A stretch of DNA of 64,000 nt from Mactromeris polynyma (Eukaryota; Mollusca; Bivalvia; Venerida; Mactridae): the NCBI GenBank assembly GCA_032209605.1, contig JASFXZ010000008.1, positions 2,914,001-2,978,000 of the forward strand. The letters are read 5' to 3'. Of the stretch, positions 41,944-53,965 are shown piece after piece. The notes beneath the pieces were generated by a model. That model had not been told where the DNA came from, ran no database searches, and saw nothing but the letters and a program-made list of their open reading frames with translations. A program made the position numbers and the translations under genes. Position 1 is the first letter of the stretch. Every line of letters begins with the position of its first letter.

Positions 41944-43932
41944 TCATTTCGAATCATCAATGATATCGTAGTCATCCAATCCTTCTAAACTGGCATCCAT
42001 CACAGCATTCTTCAGATACTTTATTTCCTTCTCTACTTCGGATGACATATATCTTGTTCCAAATACAACACAAACTGTTCTCCAAAACTTCAGACATAGC
42101 GCCAGATTTGTTGATGTTTGGAAAAGTGCAAAAATTCTGATTACCAATTCTCTCATACTAGAATCTAAAACCTTGTCTCTAACTTGGCACCTAAAAGCTT
42201 TTAGCATATGGGCTGCACATAGGTGGACAACTGTGAATTGTTTGACATTCTGTCCATGTACTGCTTTGAAGCACAGTGAGAGATAATTTCCAACTGACAT
42301 TTTGTTGGCAGCCAATAAAACACTGTGCAATATTGCCCATGAAAAGTCTATCTCAACTCTTCTTGGGCGGCAGAACTTGGGTGACAAAATCTGAAGATTC
42401 CCGAAAAATATCAACAAAGGTCTTACAATATAATGCATTCCCTGGCGTTCCGACAAGAATTCCAGGACTGGAACTGGTGGATTTCCTTTCTGCTGTCCTT
42501 TAACAATAAGGGTATAATAGAGGATTTGTCTAGTGTGCAGTTTGGCCACTACAGTTCTATGTATATTGTGCTTGGCTATCATTAAAGATCTTTCTTCAAC
42601 ATAACAACCAGAAATGGAAGATAGCTAATCTCTCTATATCAAACACCTTCCACTGGGATCTTGCCTTTCGAAAAACTTGTGGCGTTTGGCATTTTGTGTA
42701 ATTACCTTGATCAATTTCAGTGTTAGACATGTCTCCTAAAAGTTTGTAATGTAATTTGGAAGTCTTTGAAGTACCGAGTTGTTTTTGTGTAGTTTTTCTT
42801 TTCTCCCCTTTCAGTTGCCGTTTCCTGATGTCAATATTTTTGTGGTCTATTATACTTTTTGTAACTTCAACTCTGATTTTCACGATTTTATTAATTTTCT
42901 TAGGTTTCTTTTTTATTGAAAATTTGAAATTTCCACACTCTCATGCTTGCAGTGCGCTTTAGAATCGAAGTAGTTTCCTCCTCTGACACCCTTAGCAATT
43001 ATGTTGCGGTATTTAAATGCTAAAACACAACCAGGAACAACCTTATTGAATTGTTTTGCAACTGTATCTGTCCATCCTGGTTTCAATTTGTTTTCCATTC
43101 CTGATAATCCATACACATGTCAAATTCTTTGAGGTGCGTTCTCCAAAGTCATCAACTGATGACCAATTGTTATCCTGAACATTATCATTATCTGCATCAG
43201 TCATTACACTAGAGTCAGTAGCACTTCTTGCTTCCACATCATCTTTTTCCATCATAGGACTAACTGTCGTATTTGAATGTAAAATATCACCACTGTTACT
43301 GTTATTGTTATATGGTGGTTCAGCAACAATGTCATCTTCTTCAGAGAATTCATGCTCAATGCCAAATTTTTGAGCTTCCCCTGACTCAACTTTATTAATT
43401 TTTCCTACATCTTGTGTTTCAGTAATGTCTTTGCTATTTGAATTAAGATCATTATCTTTACTATGATCAACCCTTTCAGTGTCTTCATCGCTCACTTTTG
43501 AGATATCATCATGCTTGGTTTTTTGTTCCTTGACATGCACTGGTGTTAATAACACTCAAGCAGTTGATTTATTTCGAGTAAAATGTCTTTTCTTAGCATT
43601 AGAAGATTATGATGCCTTTTCACTTGTCTTAACTTTAGGAAATTCTACTTCATAACTTCGCCGTCTAGCCCAAAATGTTTTTTATACTGTCTACCTTATC
43701 TCGATTCTGGTTTCGATGCGAACAGTTCATCTGAGCTTTTATTGAATTCTTTCAACCATTGGAAATGCAGCGATATCCAGCAGTTCAGTGTGTTTTTTCT
43801 GAATATTCTACATGAAAGTTTTCCCCAAAATGAGTTGGACTGCTTTGGATTTTCCCCTGATAGATCTTTGTCAAGCAACTTTCGGATTTCTTCCTTGATT
43901 TTCTCCTCACTGCTTTTGTTTTTCTTTGCCAT
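41944..43932 (-). pseudogene. MULE-like transposase gene, degenerate
   Basis: Starts MAKKNKSSEEKIKEEIRKLL at 43,932, directly after a 3' splice site (CCTTTTTTGTAG). An acidic linker follows (43,555-43,100), then a Zn-binding-like module (GWTDTVAKQFNKV ... NYFDSKAHCKHESVEISNF), a basic segment (RKRQLKGEKRK), GNYTKCQTPQVFRKA, and the transposase core with VEIDFSWAILHSVLLAANK and VVHLCAAHMLKAFRC. The Asp in EIDFSW and the Cys/His pair in HLCAAH resemble MULE-type cores. At least three frameshifts (near 43,090, 42,910 and 42,590) and further breaks before 43,555 show decay. The frame ends in TGA at 41,944, immediately before a GTAAGT donor-like site. Assignment to MULE is by pattern only. Confidence 0.6.
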
Positions 43933-44008
43933 GGCTACAAAAAAGGAAAGTAATATTTTAGTAATATATATCATTTATACGACAAATACATCATTAATAC
44001 AAACACAA

Positions 44009-44672
44009 ATGCCCCCACTTGCAGCCTTTGTCACAAAAGCAAATGCCATTATTCTGCTCATAGTTTGTGAATGGATATCAAAAATACAAAGTGAACAACT
44101 GTACTGATTATGGTGATAAGTCAAGGGCAATAACTTCGCACTTACTGGGCGTAATCATACATGAAACCCCAGGTGCACAACTATACAGGTTGGTGAGCCT
44201 TCCTGTTAAGTTTTATGACTCTGGCTCATATTGTAGTGGAGATATGTGCAACACAAGATTGCATACTCTGTAGGCTATATTTTAACTAAGTCAAGGGCCA
44301 TAACTCTGCACTTGCTGGGAAAAGTCAAACATGAAACCCCAGGTGCAAAACTACATAGGCTGGTGAAAATTCCTGTAAAGTTTTATGAATCTGGCTCAAT
44401 TGCACTGGAGATATGTGTGACACAAGATTGCATACTATGTGGCTATATTTTAACTAAGTCAAGGGCCATAACTCTGCACTTACTGGACACAGACAAACAT
44501 GAAACCCCAGGTGCAAAAACACATAGGCTGGTGAACATTCCTGTAAAGTTTTATGACTCTGGCTCATATTCTTTTGGAGATATGAGTGACACAAGATTTT
44601 GTGACGGACGGAAGGACGGACGGACGAACAAGGGCAAATCTATTCCCCCCCCCCCTTTCAGAGTGGGGGCAT
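44009..44672 (+). mobile_element. Interspersed repeat, 11-bp TIRs, copy 2
   Basis: ATGCCCCCACT at 44,009-44,019 and AGTGGGGGCAT at 44,662-44,672, as in 19,443-20,252. Three internal units of about 168 bp with AAGTCAAGGGCCATAACTCT. It lies about 75 bp upstream of the MULE-like start codon. Confidence 0.75.
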
Positions 44673-44811
44673 ACAAAGATGGTCGGCGCAGCATGAAGTA
44701 TTCAAACCTGTTGCAATCTGAAGGTTAAAATTTGTTGTACCTAAAAATTGCCTAAATGTTACGACTGTCGGTCATTCAATTATGCTATATACTACAGAAA
44801 CTCCGAGAGAT

Positions 44812-45480
44812 CACTGCGTAGGAGACTCCGTAGTGTGATTAGTCATAGACGCAGTATAGTCTGTTTCAATATAGTTCATCATTACTTATTGCGTAAGTCG
44901 TGAACATGCACATTCATGTTAATAAACTTGTTACATAGCAATTGATCTGATTTAAACAAAATAAATGTTCGCGAGTGCTACAATTAACATTAAGAAAGTC
45001 TTCTTAACTCCAACACCGGAGAATTCCCTGTGGGGATGACTTACAACACTACTTACTGGATAAATCTTGAAATACACTATACTATCATCTTTCAGACGCA
45101 GTTGTTAAGGCAACCAATAGTATGTTCATTTCGTTTTCATACAACAATGTCATGTTAACAATAATAAGAATAACGCCTCTATCGTGATCAAGACTTTTTT
45201 GGCAAACATAACACCATTTACGCAATAATTGTGTTCATTACTTTGCTTCAGAAGAAAAAATACATAACAATAAACAAGTTAATATTTGTAGGTTTGGTAA
45301 ACAAACATATTGGCCTAAATGAAATGTTAACCAGTATGTGTCAAGAGTACAAACATTTATCGGTTGATGAGAAATTGCCTTGATGGTTAACGTAAGATTT
45401 GATTGGTTTACAAAACACTGATATATGCAAATAGCAAAACCATTATAGTTAGTACGGCTGCTCCGAAAAATATCAGACAG
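44812..45480 (-). repeat. Interspersed repeat family X, copy 2
   Basis: Reverse-complement counterpart of 8765-9205 (ATCACACTACGGAGT, GTTGGAGTTAAGAAGAC, AGCCGTACTAACTATAATGG). It is longer in the middle (about 45,090-45,330) and continues past the point where the pogo element entered copy 1, giving the empty-site context CACTACGGAGTCTCCTACG. Confidence 0.75.
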
Positions 45481-45854
45481 TATCAATTTATTTGATACTC
45501 TAATATGGTACAATCATGTAAAGAAAAAACAAATTTTCAATTTTCAATGAATCATGCCCTGGAGTACAGCATGTTGTGAATTTAGAACTGTCATGATAGA
45601 GGAACACCTAAGTAACATTATGTGCTCAAATGACTGGCCAAATTTTGTATTTTTTTTGTCTTTAAGTTCTTAAAAGGCATTTATAATAGAAATCTAGCAA
45701 ATTTAAACAGTGCAGTCACGCATGCCCTGATCTGTCTGTATGTCAAAAGGAACTAAGGTCTCATGGATATCAAACAACAAGATCAAATAAGCTATGTCCA
45801 CAGATTAAGAGAATACGGTTATATAATGCTATACAGTGCATATATATCTATTAT

Positions 45855-45985
45855 ACCTATTTTTATGGCACATACTGTATGCATATCAGTGTTTTTTAAA
45901 CCAATCAAATTTTATGTTAACCAAGGCAATTTCTCTTCAATCGAACAATGTTTGTAACCTTGACACAGATTGTTAACATTTCATT
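45855..45985 (+). repeat. Interspersed repeat family X, partial copy 3
   Basis: Contains AAACCAATCAAATTTTATGT, GGCAATTTCTCTTCAATCGA and TTTGTAACCTTGACACAGAT, matching 8840-8940. Confidence 0.6.
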
Positions 45986-45999
45986 ACTCAAATGCAAAA

Positions 46000-46635
46000 G
46001 AAAGTATGCACTTTTTATTTTTTTATTAATTTAATTCTACAAGGTATAAAGTTGTCAAATTTTAAACATACAAATATCGGTCATTAAGGTTTAAAGCAAC
46101 AACTAAAATTCAGAAAAACAATGGCTAATTATTACGTAAAAGCCCGAATTGCCATTTTGCAGAACTTCCACAGTGGAACATGTATACACAAGTACAAGTG
46201 GCCAAACTTGTTTTCTCTACATTCCTTCACACGTGTACGTTTTAACGAAATTCAAAACAATAAAAATAAACACTTTGGTTAGAAGGGTAATTGAATAAGC
46301 TAAAAAATGATACCACACATGATAATATTCCATCATTGGATTATCAATGTACATTAGTAAACCATACAATATTAAGACTAGCTAAATACAATCTCTTTTC
46401 TCATATTATAAGAAAGATATAAAACAACTAGTATTTATAATCATGTACTGGATATGAACTAGATGATATATCATCTGATTTTAAATTTTAGGTTTAACAT
46501 TGTTGCAAATAATTCAAGGTAAATTAATTTAGATTAATAAATTAAGAAATGAGAAGATTATTAATTTGTACATGTATATGGTCACTGCAATTATTTTTTG
46601 TTTAATACGTTTTTTTATTGGCAGTGACAATAGTT
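46000..46635. other. No feature seen
   Basis: AT-rich, no gene recognised. Confidence 0.4.
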
Positions 46636-46639
46636 GCCC

Positions 46640-46845
46640 CTGCGAAAATTACCATTGCTGACCATGGTTAACCCAGGTTAACCATAGTTTTAACAAATAC
46701 AACAATTGGCACTAATGCTGACCATGGTTGGCACCACAGTCTACCATGGTTGGCACCATGGTCTACCACGGTCAACACAACCATGGTTGGAAATGGTTAA
46801 CCATGGTTGTCATTTAACCATGACGATGGTCAACCGGTAGTCCAC
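46640..46845. repeat. CCATGG-centred palindromic word cluster
   Basis: Six CCATGG sites in about 170 bp, most within ACCATGGTTGGCACC or GTTAACCATGGTTG, with half-site variants (ACCACGGTCAACA, AACCATAGTTT, GATGGTCAACCGG). The words read in both orientations because the core is palindromic. Not a simple tandem array. Confidence 0.8.
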
Positions 46846-46989
46846 TGAAAATACCACTGGTAATTATATTCCATTAATTAAAACCACAATTTAATTGTAA
46901 TTGAATGTAACATTATAAATGTTTCCAATATGATTGGACTGTCACCTTTTTTCCACTGATGAAGGTAAATCAGTCCATCATTGGATAAA

Positions 46990-47293
46990 GTTGTTGTATT
47001 TGTTGTATTTGCGTTTATTTATCGTCGCCACCGGTTTCCCATAAGGGCGACGTCTCCAGAAGAATGTTAGTCATATTAGATTTTTGGAGGATAGTGCATG
47101 ATAAAGAAGATGCCCCAGTTCCAGAAGCACCCCTGGTTCTTTTACATGCTCGATGTAAAGCATCATACACGGGACCTTGGTTTTTAAAGTCTCATCCGAA
47201 AGACTGTTAGTACGGTCAGTGATGGAGCAGGGAATCGAACCAGCGATCCCTGGATTACAAGTCCAGCGTTTTACCACTGGACCACGGATCCGC
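46990..47293 (-). mobile_element. tRNA-derived SINE with Thr(TGT)-like head
   Basis: On the minus strand from 47,293: GTGGTCCAGTGGTAAAACGC (A box), a perfect anticodon stem CTGGA-CTTGTAA-TCCAG with TGT at the anticodon position, and GGTTCGATTCC (B box). T-arm and acceptor stems do not pair well, so it is not a functional tRNA. A body follows (GAGACTTTAAAAACCAAGGT, TTTACATCGAGCATGTAAAA) and a tail with the GTCGCC/GGCGAC hairpin and GATAAATAAACGC. Confidence 0.8.
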
Positions 47294-47299
47294 TACATA

Positions 47300-47940
47300 A
47301 AGTATTCAGTTTATAAAGTTATGTAGTTTTCCTTCTATATATAATTATGGTAACTTAAAACACAATTAAAACTATTTTTAAATTGTATGTTAAATTTAAT
47401 TTCACAGCAGTTGCAAATTATAATATTCTAGGCAATCGTTTACTGTATATTTTTTTAATGGTGCTTTTATTGGAAAAAAATAAAAAAAGGATGTAATGTT
47501 TTATAAAGGGAGGTAATTTACTAAAATACTTCAAAAATATTTAAAAAAATGTTAATTTAAGTCTTGGAAGTGACATAATTTGGTAACAATGTCAATTTTC
47601 AAAATACCTTTATGGTCATTTTCTTATTTTCATAGGAACTTTGTAGATGAACTTGATTTTATTTAACAACTATTTTAAACTGAGAAAATATGAACAATTT
47701 TACTTACTAAGTATCTTACTAAAAGTAAGAATCCAAAAAGCTGCTATTAAAATAATGCTTCGCAACTGTTTAAAATATTGAGGGTAAATACAGTTGTCAG
47801 AAGTTTCACTCTGCACAGTAAATGGGACAATTGAGTTAGCATCAAGGCCAAAAAATAAAGTTAGAGCTAATTCAATCAAATCATGTTTTTTAAATAGCTA
47901 TATAACAATTTTGATAATTTAACATTTTCGTATGGCCAGT
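47300..47940. other. No feature seen
   Basis: AT-rich, no gene recognised. Confidence 0.4.
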
Positions 47941-48285
47941 CGGAGGAGGGGACGGGCGTTACATGGAAGTTCTAATTTCAGGAAAATATATATGTTTTCT
48001 GTCTAAACCATCTAGGTTAATCACATGGAACCACTTGTCAAGAAAATAACACACAATGCCAGATTATTTTTTTTTCATTTTACTGTATGTCAGACCGATA
48101 CGAGTTATGTAGTTTTTTTTATAAATGTGGAAGTAGTTGTCTGTCATCAACTTCTGCGCATGTTATAGGATACATAGACATTCCTCAGAGAAATAATTGA
48201 ACACATATATTGAAATAAAACAAGTTATTTTAATATTTTTTTACATATAACCAAAATATGCAATATAAATATCATTGTGAAAATA

Positions 48286-48763
48286 GGGGATGGACGTTAC
48301 ATTTACAGGGGACGGATGTTACATTTACAGGGGACGGATGTTACATTTACAGGGGACGGATGTTACATTTACAGGGGATGGACGTTACATTTACAGGGGA
48401 CGGATGTTACATTTACAGGGGACGGATGTTACATTTACAGGGGACGGATGTTACATTTACAGGGGACGGATGTTACATTTACAGGGGACGGATGTTACAT
48501 TTACAGGGGACGGATGTTACATTTACAGGGGACGGATGTTACATTTACAGGGGATGGACGTTACATTTACAGGGGATGGACGTTACATTTACAGGGGATG
48601 GACGTTACATTTACAGGGGACGGATGTTACATTTACAGGGGACGGATGTTACATTTACAGGGGACGGACGTTACATTTACAGGGGATGGACGTTACATTT
48701 ACAGGGGATGGACGTTACATTTACAGGGGATGGACGTTACATTTACAGGGGATGGATGTTACA
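48286..48763. repeat. 22-bp minisatellite, about 21-22 copies
   Basis: Unit GGGGACGGATGTTACATTTA plus CA, with alternation between GACGGATG and GATGGACG types in blocks. All three plus frames are open through the array because neither unit type makes a stop; the predicted 22-residue repeat is a by-product. Solitary copies of the core lie at 47,947-47,964, 50,271-50,305 (minus, two), 50,559-50,590 (two) and 50,731-50,753. Confidence 0.93.
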
Positions 48764-48769
48764 CATAAA

Positions 48770-51700
48770 CATTGTGTCTCTTTCATTCTATTTGTCAGCA
48801 AAATAATAATTCACAAATGGCTTTAATACATCATTTACATTAAATACATGTACAAGATGCTTACTGCAAATCATTTATACTGTTTAGCAAGCAAACTATG
48901 CCAGCTTTATTTCATTTGTGAATTACTCAGTTATATTTCAAAAATACAAAATTAAACAAAAAGACCAAGGTCTTTTAAATTTAAGAAATTAAGAAAATTG
49001 TCTTTTAAAACAACAGCATTTTCATCCAAGGATTGTGATGAATAAATAAAATCAATATTTTCTTGTGAAAGTATACATTGCTACATTGTATAGTTCTTAC
49101 AAAACGAAAGTGTAAGATTCTAAAAATATCCAGTATTTTATAACCTGAATGTTTTAGATATTTATCCATTTCACAGCTTTTCGAAAACCGAAATGATTCA
49201 AAGCCTTGAAGAATAAAATTCAGTACAATAATTGAGAATGCTTACAAACTAGACACATTTCATATTGATTAGGAAATTTATCTATGCAAAAAATGTTTAC
49301 AATTAATATTAATCTTGAAAGCGAAATTTTACGCTTAAAAATTGCAGTTATATAGAAGCATATTTGATATAATAAACAAGCCATTTATTCTTATTTCAAA
49401 CTCAAATAAAAAAAAGTCAGTATATTATTACACATTTTGTATCATAATGGTGAAATACCACAACCATTTTATATACAGCAAATATCTCGTAATCGTGAGG
49501 GATACTTTATAGATGTATGAATATTCATCATATTATTTTCATGAATTAAGTCAAAGCATCATCAGAAAATCACTGCATGGACATATTCACCACACTGTGG
49601 CACATTGTAACATATGAGCCTGCTTTATTAATAAATGTATGCAATAGATCTATCATAATTTAGAATTGATCTAAAAATCTCTTGGGCAATAGGCTCCTCC
49701 CATAATTTGAATTGAGCCATTGTCTTTGCTTTAATGTATATTCACACCTCCCATAATGTACTTGGGGCAATTGTCTTTATTTTGCTTTTTAATAAGCTCC
49801 TCCCTTTTTTGATTAATTTGTATAATCCTGACTCAAAACCTACCCCAACAGACCCTACAAAAAAATGGGGGCCAATGTTTTTACAAGAAAAAGATTAACA
49901 ATTATTGAAGCTGCAGAAGACCGGATGAGGGCCATACAACTCCTTTGAACTTGAAGGCAATTATAGTTGCACAATTAGGGGCCTAGTATTTAGTGTTGTG
50001 AAAAACCTTTATGACCTTTGCAAATATTTGAGATTTTTAATTGGATGTCAACTGAATAGCACAGAACAGAACATAAATTTTATTTCATTTTAGTATTTAT
50101 ATAATGACAAATTTGTTGATAAGTTAAAAGTTAGAAAAATGCAAATAATGCATATAACATTAATCAATAATTATTATTTAATATGTGAATAAAAGAAACA
50201 GCATGTTTTGATTTCTGAAATTAGTGCTGAAGCATAAATATAATAACTGGCAATTCATTACTACCCTCTGTGTAACATCCGTCCCTTTCTGTAACATCCT
50301 TCCTGTGGACTAAAGGTTGAAATGCATATTTTTATTTATATACATTTTCAATTAATTCAAGGTTTCCAAGTTATACAATTATAACTGAAAAAATATGGAA
50401 TAAAAAAGTAAGACCCCTGAAAACCCCAGACTGGCCGCCATTACAATTGGTATAAACAACTAAAAAATATGATTAATTTAGAAAAAGTATTCTGAATATG
50501 ACTTGTCACATAAATAGATAGGTCATAGTTAAGTGAAGTCAAGAAACATTGTCTCATTGGGGACGGACGTTACGGGGACGGATGTTGCATCAATTTGTTT
50601 TCAAAAGTAAAAAAAGGCATTAAATTTAAATATATCAAACATTATTTACTCTTTTCATAATAAGACTGTTATAATGTATAAATTAAGGTTACTCTAAGGT
50701 GTATTGTTGTATTGGTATTGTGTAAACACAGGGGGGACGGGACGGACGTTACAGATTTTATGTGACGATCACCTTATAGGCGAAAGAGTACAAGATCCCA
50801 ACAATATTGTTGTTGTCACTAATTAAAAGTTGTGTTTTTTTCAAACCAATTGATATTTTCAGATAAACAAATAGCATAAACCATGTTGTAGACTTTCAAT
50901 TTATCGTTTTTTAAACATTTTAATGAATGAAGTACATTTTGACTTAAAATGTAATAGCTTGTTTATGCATTTACCGAATTTAGGTTTAGGCCTTGATGAA
51001 AAGAGTATAAAATTATCTTAACAGTGAACTTCAATTAAAATGAATATTTTGTCATAAACAAAGTGCATCTCATTTTGTTTAGATGGCAAAAATGAGATGC
51101 TAATTCATTACATGCAAAATTGGCCATTTTTCGCACACTCGAAGGCAAAATTCTTATTTCACTTTAAGTGGCAGGGAAAGAAAACCATAAACACATCAGT
51201 ACCACCCTTTGGTTCAACAAAATCAGGTGTAAGTGTGGTGAAAAATCATTAAATAAAATAAATACGACCAGGAACTCGTTATTTTTTTAATTTTCCCATT
51301 TACTGTGCATCAGGCAACCCCCAAGTCATTTCCTCCCAAGACGTTTCACCCCCATGATTTTGGAAGTGAATAGTCTAGTTATTTGTTACATATGAAGACT
51401 GTTCACCCCCAACATAAATATTACTATTGAGACTAAAAAAAATAAGGATGAGTTGACATAATGATAATTAAATAAGTTTGCATGCATTTCTAATACTTCT
51501 AAAATACATTTAATTAATTAAGTTTTAGTGGACAGAAATATATCAAAAGTGAAAATGTTCTAAGTGAACAAATTTTCAATCATTAACAGAATGTTACCAA
51601 AACATTATGCCTGTGATGTTATCAAAATATTGAACACAAAAATATTTTGTTTACTTAACATAAACTGGTTTAAAACATTTGCCTTTGTAGACACACTTAA

Positions 51701-52245
51701 AATAACATCAATAAAATAATAGGTGTCAAAATAAATAATTTAAGTACACTTGTTATATGATAATGTTTCATGATAATTGTTAATTGAGTTAATCCCTTCA
51801 TGGTACACTTGCACCTGAATGCTATATTAAAGGTGTGAATATAAACTAATTACAAGGGATTACAATCATATGCCATTTTTTTATCTTTTTAAAGTATGTG
51901 CAAATTCAGTAAATATATACTGCATAAGATAAAGTCTGTCAGACCCAAATAAGAAACTGAAATTTGATTGATTATGAAATTTGATTGTTATGACATTTCA
52001 TGGGGAAAATGCATTTTTTCAAGAAAGTATGCGAAATAGAAGTTATGAATTAAATCCATCAAGCCTTCCAATGTTAAGCGAGTATGAACAAATAATGTGT
52101 ATTATGGCCCAGTATATCATTATTCTTGCTTGTGGTCATTTTCTTCGTTTGAATAGTAAATACTTCAAGATTTGTATGTATGAAAATTGGAGAAAGCAGA
52201 AATTTTTTTGTCATGTCTGTTTTGCTATATTTACAGATCAACATG
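48770..52245. other. 3.5 kb without recognised gene
   Basis: Apart from the solitary GGGACGGAYGTTAC words, AT-rich DNA with no coding signal I can support. Confidence 0.4.
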
Positions 52246-52248
52246 CCG

Positions 52249-53073
52249 TCTGGGACCAATATATACAGGGATAGGCAACGGAATTTTCGGCCAATAAATT
52301 TGTCATTGATTCGTTTGACGCATGCGCACTGTGATCGTACGTAGGCGCTCAAGACAAACCAAGCGACAGATATCGTCATTTGTTTACTAATTATGACAAA
52401 TTATCAATAAATTTAATAATCAAAACAGTTGTTAGAGGAAAGTGTTTTTGTTATATTTATTCTTCCATTACATTTTAAGGTACGTTTGCTAAAATATCAA
52501 TAATGTCAACATATTATATAAAATGACTTAAACACTGATGATATTATTGGTAAACGGACCGGGTTTAGTTTGGTACCGTTTTTGCATGACCCGGATCGCT
52601 TTAACTCGCCGTAAAACTTACAAAATAATTAAGAAATACATAAATTTATAATTACACAAATGTCTATTGTCTTAGCTTTTAATGCATGTATATTTTGTGA
52701 AAATTACCGTAAAAATGTTGACATTATTGATATTTTAGCAAACGTACCGGGTTTATTTTTTGCCAACTTTGCATTACCCGAATCACTTTAACTCGCCATA
52801 AAACTTAGCAAAACAATTAAGTTATGCACAATTTTATAATCAGAAAAAGGACAATTTTATTAGCTTTCTGTCGATGCATACATTGTGAAAATTGATTAAA
52901 TATTCATTACATTACTGGTATTTTAGTAAATACGCGTCGATTTTCACGCGATACCGCGCTGCTTTAAATCATTAAGCGAGCATTAATTATCGATTTTTAA
53001 TAGACGACAAGTGTTTGGAGCAATTATTGCTTTATCGCACCCGTTGCCTATCCCTGTATATATTGGTCCCAGA
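52249..53073. mobile_element. 825-bp TIR element with internal 188-bp units
   Basis: 33-bp TIRs beginning TCTGGGACCAATATATACAG (52,249-52,281) and ending inverted at 53,041-53,073. Inside, a unit with ACCGGGTTTAGTTTGGTACC, CGCTTTAACTCGCCGTAAAA is repeated at about 188-bp spacing (52,550; 52,738; decayed at 52,925). No coding capacity. Confidence 0.85.
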
Positions 53074-53284
53074 TACCATTATAAAAAAAAGTTATGCAAA
53101 TGCCAAAAAATCTGTTATGTTTTAAATGTTTTTACTGGTCTTAATTTCACGTTTTTTTATTTGGGTTTTATAGGATACTTTTGCATCATATACATTCACA
53201 AAAGTTTTAAACATATTTCAGTTTTAAAGATAATGATGCATTTAGTCTGATAGTTTTAGATGAAAACCTTTCCCCCATAAAAAA

Positions 53285-53605
53285 TTCAGTGGAATACTGG
53301 CGGTAAAAATATCTGGTATTCCACCGAAAGTTTACCGTCGGCAGTATTCCAGTGGTATACCAGAGAAATTTACCAGTTGTATTCCAGTGGAATACCGGTG
53401 GTAAACTTTCAGTGGAATACCAGATATTTTTACCGCCGGTATTTCACTGAACGTTTACCGCTGGTATACCAGCAGTAAAAATATCTGGTATACCACTGAA
53501 AGTTTACCGCCAGTATTCCAGTGGAATACCACTGGTAAATTTCTCTGGTATACCACTGGAATACCAGCGTTAAACTTTCAGTGGTATACAACTGAAATAT
53601 TGACA
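53285..53605. repeat. Nested inverted repeats of ACCAGTGG-type words
   Basis: GGCGGTAAAAATATCTGGTA ... is followed by its imperfect inverse ... TACCAGATATTTTTACCGCC within 150 bp, then the pattern repeats (CCAGCAGTAAAAATATCTGG, CCACTGAAAGTTTACCGCC, CCACTGGTAAATTTCTCTGG). Basic words are (A)TACCAGTGGTA and AGTTTACCG in both directions, so much of this 320-bp block could form alternating hairpins. Confidence 0.85.
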
Positions 53606-53814
53606 GAATCTGCAAATATTCCTAGCATAATGAGTTAAAACAACAGAACAAACTTGTGACCTGATTAATCTTGTGATTGCTTATTCAAACAACAAAAGTA
53701 TACTATTTTATACTATACTATACACTTTTACTATATCCATCTGTCTTCCAGAATAACAAAATAATTACATTTTAAAAATAAACTAACACATCCTCACAGG
53801 TAGTCACTTAGGAC

Positions 53815-53965
53815 TTTTCCAGGACAATCTCCCTAGGGGATGGTAAGAATGACAACCACTTAAAATTTCCTTGGTGGGGATCAAAATCTTAATACAATTC
53901 TGGTGACTGATGGTCACTTTTTTTGACTGTCATTCCTATCCAGCAGGGAGATTTTCCTTGAGGTA
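53815..53965. repeat. Imperfect inverted repeat
   Basis: GGACAATCTCCCTAGGGGAT ... GAATGACA at the left is mirrored by TGTCATTCCTATCCAGCAGG then GAGATTTTCC at the right. Probably a small foldback element. Confidence 0.55.

Noticed and set aside
47221..47293. Functional tRNA-Thr (TGT) gene
   Set aside because: Anticodon arm and boxes are good, but acceptor and T stems do not pair and a SINE body follows.
48258..48826. Three overlapping frames of 163-182 codons
   Set aside because: All three plus frames are open because the 22-bp unit lacks stops; a repeat artefact.
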